Notes: generated by a model from the letters alone, not told the origin. 64,000 bases of DNA from Homarus americanus (GCF_018991925.1 NW_024748870.1:5410693-5474692), one strand, 5' to 3'; positions 40,001 through 53,430 are shown, counted from the first letter of the stretch. Made by a program: numbers and translations.

Positions 40001-41669
40001 ATTTGTGTAAAGTACAACTTGAGCGTGATTGTATACAACTATTAATTTTTAACGTATATAATCTAAATATGGCCTTGAAAACTTAGTTATCCGTCATTCA
40101 TATGTCTGAAAGTAATTAAAGAGCTGCACATTGGCCCGAAAACCTATTTTTTTATGAGAATGAATTCTATTTATGATACAAAAACAAAAGTTATTCATCA
40201 TCTGCTTTAAGTGAAATATTTTAATTAATTATTTTTTCTCTTAATTTGAAGACTCGGTTATCAGCAGCTGTCTTGTATGTAATTATTATATATTTACGAA
40301 CTTATGTTTTATTGTATTTCTTCAGTAGAGCAATAATGTGTTTTTCCTAATCTACTTTCTAATACCGCTGCTTTTAATAAATTTATGTTTTTTAATAATA
40401 AATTTTACCGTTTGTGAACGTCATTTGAATGAAAGTTTGGCTCCATCAGTCTTAAATACAAGACGTGAGTTGCTAGAATCATTCCTTAGATAATGCAAGC
40501 ATGTTTTTCTTTCCTAAAACAAGGTATGATAATATATATTGTTTAGATGTATTGTAAATAAGAATTATCTTTTATGGCTGTGATGTGTATCTTTGGGATA
40601 GAATATAAAATTTAGAGTAATGATTCCCCAGAATAACGCGAAAAATAAGAATAGGAAGCTAAGAATAATTACACTAAGCAAGAAGGAACCACGTTAAAGT
40701 AACATATTAAAGCAAGGCACTGGCTATCTCCAAGGCTAAGGGATCCTGGCCAACACTCGTGGAATTGTGAAAACTGAGTGAAAATATGATTACCCTTTGA
40801 CAAACAATGTGAGGATACGTCATCAAAAAAGGACATTTCTTGAAATATACCAAGAAAGTGTGAGGAACTGTGAACGATGTTATTGTTGACTCCCCCCCCC
40901 CCCAGTAAAGTGCCTGGCTTAGAATACAGCTAACAATGAATTTGTCTAAATATACAAGATGTTTACTTCACCTCTAAACACGAATCACTGTTCTATATAT
41001 TTGTAATTCATTAAGTATTTCCCTGATTAAACATTAGCCATTGTGAAGCACCTGGAATACATATAGCACTTCAAGAGGTGGGTGCTTCATCGAATCTGAG
41101 GTTAACATTTCTCTGTCTCTCTCAGAATGATATACATCTTGGATATATATAGAGACGATTTTCTCGAATTATTTTCTTTACGTACACAAGAATTAGCAAC
41201 TAGTCAATTCTAATCAGGATATTTAATACTTTATTTTGTACTTATCCACCGCAGACAATATAATCAATACATTACCAATATATATTTCTACAAATTACCT
41301 CAACAACAACAAAATTCCCGAAGAAACTATGAATAAAGACATTTTAAATTCAGTAGTTACCTCGAAACCCACCGAGAGATTATCTTGAGTATAAACTTTG
41401 AAGGATATAACGTCATATCTTTATATACTCAACTATAGTTATATATTACAGTAAACTCATCCTGGAAAAAAAAAGGAAGAACTAGGTTGGCAAACGGCCC
41501 TCGACACGACCCAAGTCCCTAGCCAAGAGTCGACGTGGTAATGAGGGGTCTGTCAGGGGCGTCGCTCCATGAATACGCAACATCAATGTCTTGTTTTGCG
41601 AAGTAGACACGGAAAATTTCTTGGTGGTGGTAGAAAGATGTCGTATTCTTGTGTATAAAACATCTGCCG
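40001..41669. other. AT-rich non-coding DNA with a C12 run
   Basis: A C homopolymer of 12 occurs at 40892-40903. The stretch 41490-41580 is GC- and CpG-richer, without a long frame. Nothing else recognised. Confidence 0.6.
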
Positions 41670-42345
41670 GTCGAGTTATTCCAGGGGTGAGTGGTGCTGG
41701 ATATGGTGGGAATTGTGGTGGGGTTATTGTTGTGATGGTGTTGGGGGTGATTGTTGTAATGGTGGAAATGTGTGGTTATTTTGGTGATGGTAGTGATAGT
41801 TCATGGTGGTTGCTGTTGTGTGATAGTGGTGACGCTTCGTGATGATTCAAGATGGTGTTGATGGTAATTGATGGTGGTAGTAGTGGTCGTGGTTATGGCG
41901 ATAGTGGTGGTGATTGTTGTGATTGTAGTGGTCTGGATGGTGTTGCTGGTAATTAAGGATGGTAGTGGTGTTGGTGGTAATTATGATGATGATGATGATG
42001 ATGACGGTGATAGTGGATGGTGGTGGAAATGATGGAAGTTATGATGGTGATAATAATGGTGGTGGTGTTGTAGATGGTAATAGTGCTTATGTTGTTGGTT
42101 ATAGTGATTATGGCGTTAATTTACAGCTTTGGTAAGGATGAAGGTGATAGCGGTGTTGTTGGAAGTGGTGATGGCGATAATGGAAGGGCTCGGAATGGTG
42201 GTGTGAAAGGTGTATTAGTATTATGATAAGAGAGAACGATGATGATGATTATGATCCTCGTGGTGATGATGATAGTGGTAGAGGTAGTGATGATAGTGGT
42301 AGTAGTGGTGATGATAGTGGTTCAGGTAGTGATGGCGGTAGTAAA
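41670..42345 (+). repeat. GGT/GAT-rich cryptic trinucleotide repeat region
   Basis: The + strand is dominated by GGT, GTT, GAT and AGT triplets (TGGTGATGGTAGTGG-type words) with a pure (GAT)n core at 41980-42003. C is scarce on this strand. It reads Gly/Asp/Ser-rich in one frame, for example an ATG at 42223 followed by 48 acidic codons ending at 42369. This is explained by the triplets. It is a decayed, slippage-driven trinucleotide region. Confidence 0.85.
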
Positions 42346-42428
42346 AAGGATAATTATAACGGTGGTTGAGTAAATAGCTAGTTAGTGTTACCTTGTCAGT
42401 AGTATTTATTAAACCACAATATACGTAC

Positions 42429-42454
42429 GTGTGTATGTGTGTGTGTGTGTGTGT
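42429..42454 (+). repeat. (GT)n microsatellite, one interruption
   Basis: GTGTGTATGTGTGTGTG-type run of about 26 bp. Confidence 0.93.
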
Positions 42455-43083
42455 TTGCTCTCTATATAAAAAATATTTCACCTGTATATCTCAAAAATAA
42501 ACAATACATATACACACACACTCGTCTGAACTAACATAGCCACATATCTCCAGAAAGTCAAAACTTTTGGGACAATTCAATAAAACCTTCCTTAATCACG
42601 GAATTAAAAACCTGGAAATAATGCGGTTAAGTATTAGTTACAAACAGATGATCACAGAAGAAACACGACGTCAAGCAGGGCACTAAGAAGCCCCTTCGAC
42701 GCTGGCAACTTGTGTACTTGCCATCGTGTAGTGCCCAGGGTATCCTATGTGGTTGTGTAGAAAGTGAAACGAATATTTACGATAGTCCAAGGTGGTATTA
42801 GTGAAACGTAGATACGGTGATTATGACAATGGATGCTTGTAGTTGTGATTGTGTTTTGTTAGAGGATATTTTTGGGACTTGGAGACAGTTATTGAGTTAC
42901 TGTGACCGGGATACTGGTAACAGAGATGGTCATGGTAGCAAGAGTCTTGTTAATATCAGTAAAAGTTGTTAATGATTAGAGTGAGAACGATAACACCAGT
43001 AAAGACAGCTCTTATTTTGACAAAGTAATAAATTGAGAATAAAGAAATTAAGATGAACTAAAAAGATGAGGCCGTTTTCGCTG
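42455..43083. other. Non-coding DNA
   Basis: No gene or repeat recognised. Confidence 0.65.
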
Positions 43084-43084
43084 C

Positions 43085-43132
<48 letters not shown>
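43084..43132. repeat. (AAT)n microsatellite, about 16 units
   Basis: A pure AAT array. Confidence 0.97.
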
Positions 43133-43135
<3 letters not shown>

Positions 43136-43189
43136 CTTTATTTTAGAATGTCTCAATACATTACACACAAAAGCAAAGGTACATCAATA

Positions 43190-43930
43190 ATTAGTACAGA
43201 TTCTTCCGACATTTACAGATAATGCCTAATGATAAGAATAATTCTTCCGATAAATTGACAGTAAAAACACTGTGGGTCTGGTCAAATGTCAAGATACTTA
43301 CTGATATAAGAGGTAATAATAATGAAATTATAATTGTAATATATACCAATTCTAATGATTCTTACAAGACATGACTGCATAAATATGGTCAATACGATTT
43401 TATTTTATTTTTTATGGTAACAGATAACGATAACGATTCTAGAGGTCAAATTGCTGAAAACTATTATCCCAAATGTTATCGGCAGCATCAGTGATTCTTA
43501 TGGCAATTGATAACAGGTTATAACAGTACTACTAATGGAGAAACTTAATACAAATGTGAGAGCTACTGTTCTGTAATATAACAACAATAATTATAGAAAT
43601 TCTGACTGAAAGAAAATAACAGGAGTATCAAGTAATATCTGTGGCACATGGTAACAAGAATGGTGGAGATTCTTTTGATGAAATATAACAGCGGCAACAA
43701 CGGTTAATATAAGGAACTATATTAATACCGGTACCATCGGCGATTCTTTCTGGAAATACTTTGATAGTAATGCGATTCTAGGGCAAAGGGCAAATAAAAT
43801 AATCTTTCTTATGGCAAAATATAGTTTCAATTCTACCAGTAAACACGGAAAGAAAATAATATATCAGATTTAACGGTGATTCCATTAATAAACGATGACG
43901 CCAATGGAGGTTCTTATTGCGGAAGGTAAC
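43190..43930 (+). repeat. Very degenerate tandem repeat, unit about 50 bp
   Basis: The words GATTCTTATGGCAA, GATTCTTTTGATGAAATATA and GCGATTCTTTCTGGAAATA, each followed by A(T/C)AACAG(C/T) words, recur at irregular 45-60 bp spacing across this stretch. Similarity is low, so boundaries are approximate. Confidence 0.5.
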
Positions 43931-44732
43931 TTAAAAAAAAAATAAAATGTCATCTTTGGACAAAATATAACAAGAGAAGCGGCTATCTACCTCAGCCTTA
44001 GCAGAAAACAATAGTGTTGACTGCATCAACCTTGTTCGGGTTCATGACTAAAACACGATGAACCAGTCAACCAACCTCTGACTTGCATGGACTAACGCTT
44101 CGCTGGGCTGTATCTCTCCCGCATGACGAGGCGTGAAGCATGATCGATTCCTGACAACACGTAAAATATGAACGTAACAAGTTTTTGGACTATAAGTGAG
44201 AAAGAGATATCAATTCATGGATAAACTGACTATGGAGGACTTACCAAATAGGCTAGAGGTCGTTGTCTAAGGTGGAGTTTAGTGGAGCGGGGAGGGAGAT
44301 GATGGCTCCGATTGGTCCTGAGCGACTCTCACACCGACACCGCCAGTCAACACACGACGAAGGCGAGACCCAGAGGATACCGGCGTGTCCTAAGGATTGA
44401 CTAGCCATCATTTTGGATCGGCAGTCTCCAAATCTCAACACATTTCATTACTAATTGTTACTATTACTACATCATAAGGAATCGTAATTATCATCCTTAG
44501 TCAATAGTAAGATTAGCTCTTATATTTACCATAGTTGTTTCTTGTGTTTATTTGGCTATTAGTTCTTAATCACATACCCACATCAACACCTCCTCAATTA
44601 GGGAAAGACAACCTTATTAATATGGGCAGTTAATTTCATGACACATAAGGCGAAGACTATAAATGTCCTGAATAAGAGAAAATAATTTGTTTGATTGTAC
44701 TGTATATGGGGAACAACATTTATTTTCAATAC
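43931..44732. other. Non-coding DNA with a GC-richer patch
   Basis: The patch 44268-44400 is GC-rich and contains a GATTGG (inverse CCAAT) word. A 62-codon - frame (44253-44441) has no domain. No further signals. Confidence 0.5.
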
Positions 44733-44940
44733 TCGTAAGGAGAAACATTTTAGTTTTATCATTATAAAGGGATGAATTTGATTCCATTGCACGAAAAAGA
44801 ACAACATGTACTAGTAACACTCATAAGGAAAAACAATTTAATTTCATCATATATGTAAACAATGATATTACTTCATGGGAAAAAAAATGTGATTTACTCT
44901 TAAGACAATGCTATCATATTTTATGTAGAAGACAATTTAT
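44733..44940 (+). repeat. Degenerate tandem repeat, unit about 45 bp
   Basis: CTCGTAAGGAGAAACATTTT (44733) and CTCATAAGGAAAAACAATTT (44820) are each followed by AGTTTTATCAT or AATTTCATCAT. Weaker units lie near 44779 and 44870. Two good copies and two poor ones. Confidence 0.55.
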
Positions 44941-45989
44941 ATTTTTGCCTTAAAAAATAAAAACAATTAATTTAGTACTTTCAAATAACCTTCATCATAG
45001 AATCTCAGAGCAGCCATGTATAGTCTCGCACCTCCCTCCCTCCTTGGCCCTGAAGAAGGTCCCTCTTCCCTCGAGATCTTAATGATCGAAGTATCCTCAC
45101 TCGATATTATTACCACAAGGGAGTTATTCTACATTTACTTTATAATTAAATCTATACTCGTGCTTTTCATCGGCTGAATAAAGTTCCTGATTTTGATATT
45201 GATTGTTATTAAACCACATGTTAATATCAAAAGAGTAGACGTGGTTGTGAAAGTAGCTTAGTCATGTGATATGACTCAGGCGTAAAATTTCTAACAGGGG
45301 GAACAAGTGAGAAAGATCTCAGTAGAGGTGATACACCAAGTTCCCGAATCTGACTTTGTACAAGGTGCTCAGATTTAACGATAGAGAGGCGCCCAGATAA
45401 TGTGCAAAAGTGGTGTGATATGATAAGGATTACTAAGGTACCTTGTAGTAGTACATCGATGTAGAGGCAAGAAGTAACGTACGTGTAACTTTGAATTTCC
45501 TGAGAGAACCTATAAATTCAAACTTAAAATATTCTCATGGAAACAAGGCTGGAAGTTCTGGACGAAAGATGATGTTTACCACTTGGTAAACATCCTCTAC
45601 ATACACAAACAATAAGTTGCTCTTCCCTAAGATAGTATCTGTTGAAAATTAGTTGTATAGCATCAAAGAAAGGCTAATAGAGATTTTTCTTCTGTTTCAC
45701 TGGACCAATACGACTATGCTTCTTTTCCATTGATTGTGCTGTTTAACCTTTTTATTTCCTCTTCAACTTACATCAGTAGATGAGAGAGTCAGCGAAAATG
45801 TTTCAGATACTGTCATATGAAATGGAAGATTTTTTTATTTTATCAAATTAATCTGATTTTCAAAGACAAACTCTCTCGTTCAGTATTTATATCGAGGATA
45901 ACATTTATTTCTTCCATATAGAAAATGTAGAAGGGACTTCTGTTAGACTCTAGCAGGAAGCACTAAAAATATACTCCAAAAATTTACTC
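44941..45989. other. AT-rich non-coding DNA
   Basis: Nothing recognised. Confidence 0.65.
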
Positions 45990-46011
45990 CACACACACAC
46001 ACACACACACA
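45990..46011 (+). repeat. (CA)n microsatellite, 11 units
   Basis: A pure CA run. Confidence 0.95.
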
Positions 46012-47471
46012 ATTACACAGCTTGATTGCAAGATAAGCTTCGGCAAAACTAATCAGCTTTTACAGATGTCTTAACTACATCCTACAGGGGTACCTCATGT
46101 CTTAATGAAGGCTGGCAGAAACGGCTAACATCTGAAAAGATAATGTTCCTGACCGTGGGAGCATGTACTGAAAACAGTAGGCTGTCTTATGGAAATTATA
46201 TTTATAATATAGTAATCCGATTAACTGAATTACCAAAGGGATTATTTACCTATAATCGTCGTGTGACACATTCATGTAATTTTTTCCTGTGGTGATTCAT
46301 TTAACGTATTTTAATGCAGCAAAAACAGCAAACTTAACCACGATTAGACTGTAAATGGCTGGAAAAAAAGATAATGTAATGTTTAACTTTTTGTATGATT
46401 TCACTTTACCATCAAGTGAGCTGAAGTTTCTAATATCACACTAACCATTCTCAGCCTCCAACACTAACACATCACTAAACATACTCAGCGAAGACGATCT
46501 TTGTTACTGTCTTCTGTATTCTTCCTCAATTCTTTCATGCTTTTCTCGTTTAATTCATACCTGTTCATTATATACTTCCTTTTATGTGTTCATTACTTCT
46601 TTCTCTTATCTTCTCCTTGTTTACTTTTTTATCTGTACCTTATTGTTTAACTGGTCTTTATTTCTTATTTGTTCTCCACACACTTTAGTTGTTCCTCCAT
46701 TCTTATTTTTTTACGGACTACTAAACTGTTCTTTAAATTTTAGCTGTTTTGTATTTCCTCTCTCTCTTTTATTTCTACCCTGTGCTTTATTTCGTTTATT
46801 TGTTGGCTGATTATCAATTCTTGGCGTTCTTCCTTATATTTCAACTTAAACTGATTTTTTAGCTGTTCATGAGTATTCAGTTAGCTGTTCCTGGTTTCTT
46901 ACCTGCGCCTTACTAAGTCTGTCTACTCTACCTAAACTACCCTCTTATTTTCCTTGCTTTACCATCATCATAGCAACAAGACATCAGGTGAAACATTATG
47001 CCACTCGATATCGCTTTATCATAAGACTCAGTCACTGTTAATCTGTACGGGTGTTTCTGAACTGAAGTTACGAGCATGAGAGAGAGAGAGTATTACTTCT
47101 CCATGCTGTCAAATATGTGTTACCGCCTTAAAATTTAATTCACCTCAGTCTTGTGTTTATCAACCATCTCGTTCTCACAGGTTTTTAGATTCTTCAGGTT
47201 TAATAGTTGTTTACTTTCTTATCTCTCTCGTTCATCCTCTCTTTACTGCAGCTTTATATATTCCTCCCCTCCCTCCGTCTTGTTGTATATTTATACCTTC
47301 CCTCTTTCATCTAGTCCTTATTTTATTAAGCCATTTGTCTATTTTTCCCTTTTCTTCTCCCTATTTCCCACAGAACCATAGAAGCCGCATTCACCTCCAG
47401 GGTCGAGGTTTTGATTTTATTAAAGCTATGTTCACCAAAAAAGTTCTTATATAATGCTGGAAAATTTTGAA

Positions 47472-47473
<2 letters not shown>
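46012..47473. other. Non-coding DNA, T-rich between 46560 and 47390
   Basis: From 46560 to 46930 the + strand is T/C-rich and repeats words such as TTAGCTGTT (46740, 46860, 46880) and CTTATTTGTTCT at loose spacing, suggesting a decayed minisatellite. Frames rich in Phe/Leu/Ser (46586-46810, 47151-47381) follow from that bias and are not genes. Confidence 0.5.

Positions 47474-47564
<91 letters not shown>
47474..47564. repeat. (TA)n microsatellite, about 45 units
   Basis: A TA run with one TG interruption near its right end. Confidence 0.97.
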
Positions 47565-47923
47565 AAAATATATGAAACACACAAACATATAGAGTAAAGT
47601 CAGTTTATAAAGGGGAACCTCAATATACGATAAAGATCATACACAAAGTCTATAAAGTGGTATTCTCCCACCCTCATTCACTCATACATCTTGGCCCAAT
47701 TCCCCTACACCGTAAACTACCAATTAGCTCCAAGGCCAACTACCCTTCGCCCTCCCCACCCGGAAGTGGTGTATGTCTGGGTAAAACTGTTCCCCTCTGT
47801 TGTGGCGGCGCCCTCCACCCTCTGCTACAGGGGAGCATTTTTACTATTGCTCCTGTTACTATTTATATATAGCTTTCTATATATACACACATGCGTGCTT
47901 CAATATATATACATTCCAGCAAG

Positions 47924-47930
<7 letters not shown>
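47565..47930. other. Non-coding DNA between (TA)n arrays
   Basis: The centre (47670-47840) is C-rich and less AT-rich than its surroundings. The overlapping frames 47657-47872 and 47691-48011 run into microsatellite and show no domain. Confidence 0.5.
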
Positions 47931-48012
<82 letters not shown>

Positions 48013-48027
48013 ATATAATATATATAT
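47931..48027. repeat. (TA)n microsatellite, slightly imperfect end
   Basis: A TA run followed by ATTATAATATATAATATATA, then a short GT-rich stretch (48032-48044). Confidence 0.97.
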
Positions 48028-49146
48028 GAATATGTGTGTGTGTATTTGTGAATGAATATATAGTGTGTATGTTTGTGCGTATATATTTTATTTTGTATGC
48101 ATTTGGTTGTGCATATTTTCATTCATTTAAACAGGCTTTTATATAACTACATACAGTACCAATGAATGGAGCAAATCAACAATACTTTGACAGACAGACG
48201 AACAGCCTTTTATAAAATATATAGGCAAATGGAGAGACAAATATATATATGAGAAAATTTTTTTATAGAGTCTATAGAAAAAACATAAATGTATTTGGAA
48301 TTAACAATATAAGCATGTGACATATCACCTGGTTATATTATATAACTATATATGGCTATCACTCAGTCTTGATGCTGCCGAATTTTCAACATTAAGCTCA
48401 TCATCATATACAACACCTGATATATAATTCCTCATGCAAAATATATAATTTGGAATTTATAAATTATTCATCCAATATTGATGTTTAAAATTGGTTGTTT
48501 AAAATTAATTATTAATGATTTGTTGGAACGTAATTTATATTAATAATTTCAACTGCATGACCATGTCCTTGGCAAGGTAAATGTGATGGTATGAAAGACA
48601 AGGTAATGGTTCGGGTGATGTGATTGGTTATTAAAATAAAGAAGCTTACTCGTAATGAAGCCAATATGATGATTAGTTCTATCTTTAGAACTTAAGACAT
48701 AAGATTTACTTAAAAATACTGTGATTGTTGTTGTTTTCATTTAATTTGAGGCAAAACAGCTGAAGATCTTAAACATCGCTCAATAGATTAGCTTTTGCAG
48801 GACACAACTTACAAAAACGTTAATATATATTCCAGACTTTAACTCCAGGTTTATCTAAAAAAAAACTATCAGTTTCTGTGAGGTATTGTTTTATTTCTGT
48901 ATTCTTCTGACTCATAGACGAATGACCAACCAAGATAAGTGAAAATGAGTAATTAGAAACAATGAGAAGGCTCAACGTTGTAAAGCGTTGAGATTGGAAG
49001 AAGTTTGAGAGATGTTAAGACATTCGCAGCGTCACAGGTACTTACCAGTGCCGCTTCAAGGTGTCGAGTCACATGCAAACGTACCTGCGTAGAAAGTCAG
49101 TTGTAGACATCAATAACATTTGTGATAGTTGAAGAATATATTTGTG
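48028..49146. other. AT-rich non-coding DNA
   Basis: Nothing recognised beyond the GT-rich stretch at its start. Confidence 0.65.
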
Positions 49147-49158
49147 ATTAAGTAGGAA

Positions 49159-49162
<4 letters not shown>

Positions 49163-49234
<72 letters not shown>
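49163..49234. repeat. (TA)n array inside the cassette
   Basis: A pure TA run separating the left inverted end from element copy A. Confidence 0.97.
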
Positions 49235-49236
<2 letters not shown>

Positions 49237-49362
49237 GCTTGTTTTATTCAAGACATCTGAAGATGTCTTGAATAAAGACGAAAGCTAAGGTAACGTTGTT
49301 TCCATTTTCCCGTGTGATTTTATCAAGATTTATCTTATCCACGTTTTCATTGTGATTTAATG

Positions 49363-49363
<1 letters not shown>
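49235..49363 (+). mobile_element. TA-linked palindromic element, copy A
   Basis: The left arm is reduced to TTATTCAAGACATCT (49244-49258), complementary to AGATGTCTTGAATAA (49261-49275) across GA. The forward unit then continues through GACGAAAGCTAAGG, TTTCCATTTTCCCGTGTG, ATCAAGATTTATC and CCACGTTTTCATTGTG to (TA)n. Compared with the 19.7-kb copy it lacks TGCTCC after GCTAAGG. Confidence 0.85.

Positions 49364-49364
<1 letters not shown>

Positions 49365-49425
<61 letters not shown>
49365..49425. repeat. (TA)n array between copies A and B
   Basis: A pure TA run of about 30 units. Confidence 0.97.
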
Positions 49426-49427
<2 letters not shown>

Positions 49428-49549
49428 CGTTTTTGTTCTTATTCAACATCTGAAGATGTCTTGAATAAAGACGCAAGGTAATTCGTTGTTTCCTTTTCCG
49501 TGATTTTATCAAGATTTATCTTATCCACGTTTTCATTGTGATTTACATG

Positions 49550-49552
<3 letters not shown>
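49426..49552 (+). mobile_element. TA-linked palindromic element, copy B
   Basis: Same layout as copy A, with several small deletions: ATTCAACATCT against AGATGTCTTGAAT at the junction, GACGCAAGGTAATTCG in place of the usual core, and single-base losses in the TTCCATTTTCCC segment. The 3' half to ACATGAAAT is intact. Confidence 0.85.
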
Positions 49553-49612
<60 letters not shown>

Positions 49613-49670
49613 CATATGTATATATATATATGTATATGTATATATGTATATGTATACATATATATGTATA
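49553..49670. repeat. (TA)n changing into TATG/TATACA-type repeat
   Basis: A pure TA run to about 49608 is followed by a TA/TG/CA mixture. Confidence 0.93.
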
Positions 49671-49766
49671 AAGACGAAAGCTAAGGTGCTCCGTTGTTTC
49701 CATTTTCCCGTGTGATTTTATCAAGATTTTTCTTATACACGTTTTCATTGTGGATTTACATGAAAT
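49671..49766 (+). mobile_element. TA-linked palindromic element, copy C, 5'-truncated
   Basis: It starts at AAGACGAAAGCTAAGGTGCT, so the junction and left arm are missing. The rest matches the unit to the terminal ACATGAAAT, with TTTTTCTTATACACG replacing TTTATCTTATCCACG. Confidence 0.85.
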
Positions 49767-49976
<210 letters not shown>

Positions 49977-50014
49977 ACTTCCTACTTAATTTATAGGGCA
50001 TGTTCATAAACATT

Positions 50015-50019
<5 letters not shown>

Positions 50020-50053
<34 letters not shown>
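50020..50053 (+). repeat. (CA)n microsatellite, about 17 units
   Basis: A pure CA run 30 bp outside the cassette. Confidence 0.97.
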
Positions 50054-50056
<3 letters not shown>

Positions 50057-53000
50057 ATTCCAACAAATACAATCATCACAGTAATTATTACGGGAGTTTA
50101 CAAAAGTAAATATTAAGAAAGTTGGGACATAAGAGAGAGGATTATGACTTGTAGGTGAAATTGTACGCATATTATAAGAATTTCTAATGTTCATCTAAAT
50201 AAAATTATCCAATTTGACAGTGTGAAACTTTATGCGTACAGACAAACATAAAATTTGAATTTCGAAGAGAATGTATGTGAGGTTAATTTCATTCACTTCT
50301 GAAATTGATAAGGTCAGTGTCCAAAATGTAATTTGCTATAATTTAATATAAAATCCTACCATAATCTAAATTAGCCTTAGTCATTGTCGCTACACAGCAT
50401 CAGGTCCCTCACACGCCATCAAAAAGCACCGTGATGTCTTAATAGTTATAAAGGTACAGGGGAAGCATTTACTGCGTGGTGGACTGACAGAGCTTAGCTA
50501 ACGGTCAGTACTGTTTCATGCTGTGCACTAGAGAAGGCCACTCAGGTGCCCAAGATTAACAATGTTACAGTAGAAGTTTTTTTTTTAATTAGTATCCCCT
50601 TTAATAAGACCACGTATGGAGCCGTGTGTGTGGGAGAGACTTATTGAATGAATGGAAGATACATTTGATGGCAATAAATGTTGAATGTTTGATTAGGAGG
50701 AGAGACAAGTGATGCTTGTGATGTGCATGATAAAGGATGATGAAAGGAGAATTTCTAAGATTCACAGTTAAGATGGCTGTGTGATCAAATTGTTCAAAAG
50801 TTTATTGTGCCAATTATACTCATCATTAACTAAGAAGGACAAACGGAACAATATTCTAGTGTGCCAAGATGGAGGCTCAGTACAGCGACGAGTTAAGAAG
50901 GTAAACTACACAAGTGATGCATAACTCGGAAAAAGTGTGATAGTAAAGGGAAAATGGTGTGGAATTAAATAAAACGTTCTAAGCTGTATAAACTCCAAGA
51001 CGTGATTATCACACCCGACTACAGCACTGGCGCTGTAAGATGTGCTGCTCCCAGTATTACAGGTTTACTGTGTGGGTGTAGTCCAGCCTCCGTTCAACAG
51101 AATAAACGTTACTGAATTACTTTTACCAATACGTTCTATTACCTTCATTTTAAGTCAGGTCTTCAAACATTCGTTATCTGTCTTGAGTATACAGTACACA
51201 AGTTACAGAAACATTGGAAATAACGTTGAGAACGACATTGGGTGTAGGTCTTCCACTAAACATCAGAGAGAAGATATAAGGACCATCACCAGGTTAACTA
51301 TCAGATGAAAGGCTTGTAGTTCCTGAAGATCAGGTTAATACGTACAGTCGAAATTTTCAATTTTCTTATCATAAACTCAGCAAGACTAAGACACAGAGGT
51401 ATTTGGGCTGGATAACAACGTTTTAAGCCATCTTTAGAAGTATTATCTTAGATGAAAGAAACTAGCGACACACTTCACTTCATTTTGTGACTAAACTAAC
51501 CAGTACGGAAATATAAAGCTCGACAGAAAACAATGATTTACTAAACTGGCCCAAAAAAGTTCCTTACAAGTGAATGTAGATCATTCCTTAAAAAGTTAAT
51601 TGCTTAGTCTTACACTCACATACTATGGTAGAGCACATGTATCAGTAACAGTCAAAAATGTTTCTCTTGTGTAAGTAAAATATTTTGTTTGGAGAAACCT
51701 GACATGTGGAAAGTAACTAAGTCCACGAGATTTCTCCCCAAGAAATACTCAAACCGTGGACGTCAAATTGTAGACAGCCTGAGGAAACAACAGTAGTATT
51801 AACTAAAGCAGATACTGTAGTGCTGTTAGGAACGAAATAAATCTGAAGTATGTCAAGGAGTTTATATAAGAAGGTGCAGAGTCTTCATGTACGCGGTGGC
51901 ATCACAAGGAGTTACCGGAGAACAATTATATCATTCACTCGCGGAGAAGTCCAATAAAGTATATATAGATATTATCAATTATGGAGGCTTGAGATATTTG
52001 TTGTATCTTCACAGGTAGATCCCGTGAGAAGCAGAAAAATCAGACACGATGCTGAGAAACCTATCACTTGACGGAAGAAAATCTCAATGGCAAGGAAGCT
52101 TATGATATTGACTAAAGATTGTGTTAAGGGTTTCATTTTTCTTCGTTCCCTTAGTAGGTTATTGAACTATTGAAATATTCCGCATTGCTCTATAACCCCA
52201 ATGAACAAGAATCAAACTCAGCAAGTGGAGATTTTTTTCAACAGAGGATCTGATTTTCTGAGTGTTTACTAAGCAACATGACCAAGGGCAGTTTAAGAAG
52301 TGGAATCCAGAAACTCAAGAACTTAGCGGATCTTTTAATCACTATTCGGTACAATATAGAATTACACGATATCATGAGCAAAAATATTAACCGCTGTTAT
52401 ATTATAGTGGAGCAAAACCATACACACTCGACTCTCACGACCTTCATATATTATATTCTGAGAGTAAAGATTTTGTTTAATATATTCCGACGATTATTGA
52501 TCAGTATATAGAGAACTTTGAATTTCCTGTAGGCACTTCATCGGTACAGTACATCTAGGAGGTACTGTAGATGAAGTTGGGTTTCATATCTTAGTTTTTG
52601 TCTTGTTGGTGGATGGCAAAGAAACGGGTAAGGATCTGGATATATTATATTATACAGTTATTTCTATATTCTTTTTCTCAATACCATAAAGCAAAGCCTC
52701 GACCCAGGAAGAAAGATTTGTGGCCAGGCGTCTTGAAATTTGTGACAGAGAAATATAAATAAATTTAAAATGTAGAATAAAATATAAATTTGGACAATAA
52801 ACTAATTATATGGTTTTATATAAAATATGAAAATACCTGGGGGAAAAAAAGAAAATCTTGAGATGGACAGGTGAATATTAATAAAAATTAGTGGTAGAGA
52901 CAAAAAAAATGATTCATAGTAAAAATAGAGAGACACTAGAGTAAAATATAAATATAAACATCACTTGTCTTCGAGCAATAACAAGGATGTTTAATCTTCA

Positions 53001-53284
53001 CTAATAAACCATCGAAATCAGAGTCATTACATAAATCTTTGTCGAGTAAAATGTAGCATTATAAAAGGGGACGATGATGTTACAGGAATACTATAATTTA
53101 TCTGTGAAGGGAACAATACTAGATACATATTACTTGAAATAAATAGCTTCTTCAAGAATATATATGGAATCTTGAGGTTCACATATGACATACCAACATT
53201 AGCTAAAGAAGAATTACTTAGTACATTATGACAGGAAAAAGAGATGTAATTAATGTATGATTTTTTTAAGTCTTCCAAACTCAT
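50054..53284. other. Non-coding DNA
   Basis: This is the longest interval without microsatellites. Frames at 51042-51308 (+, 88 codons), 52278-52511 (+, 77 codons) and 53027-53308 (-, 93 codons) were read through, and no domain was recognised. The 52278 frame has a fairly protein-like amphipathic start but an Ile/Tyr/Asn-rich end. Confidence 0.5.
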
Positions 53285-53430
53285 ACAAAACCGCCAAAGA
53301 AATGACACATAGGTGGTCGACGCTCCGTGATCGTTCCCGCTTGGTAACCTGCTGAGGGCGGCGTCTGGCGTCGCTTACAGCCGGCCGTCTTCGTGTCCAC
53401 CGTCTTAGGCTCGTCAGCGAAACATAACAC
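53285..53430. other. CpG-rich patch, possible minus-strand exon
   Basis: About 145 bp are GC- and CpG-rich (many CGT, CGC and GGCG words) inside AT-rich DNA. On the - strand a 91-codon frame (53281-53556) covers it and reads Lys/Thr/Pro/Arg-rich over the patch. A GTATGAG donor-like site follows on the - strand at 53283-53289. No family is recognised, so this may be a non-coding CpG-rich remnant. Confidence 0.2.

Noticed and set aside
42223..42369. 48-codon acidic Gly/Ser/Asp frame
   Set aside because: It is fully explained by GGT/GAT/AGT triplets of the surrounding cryptic repeat.
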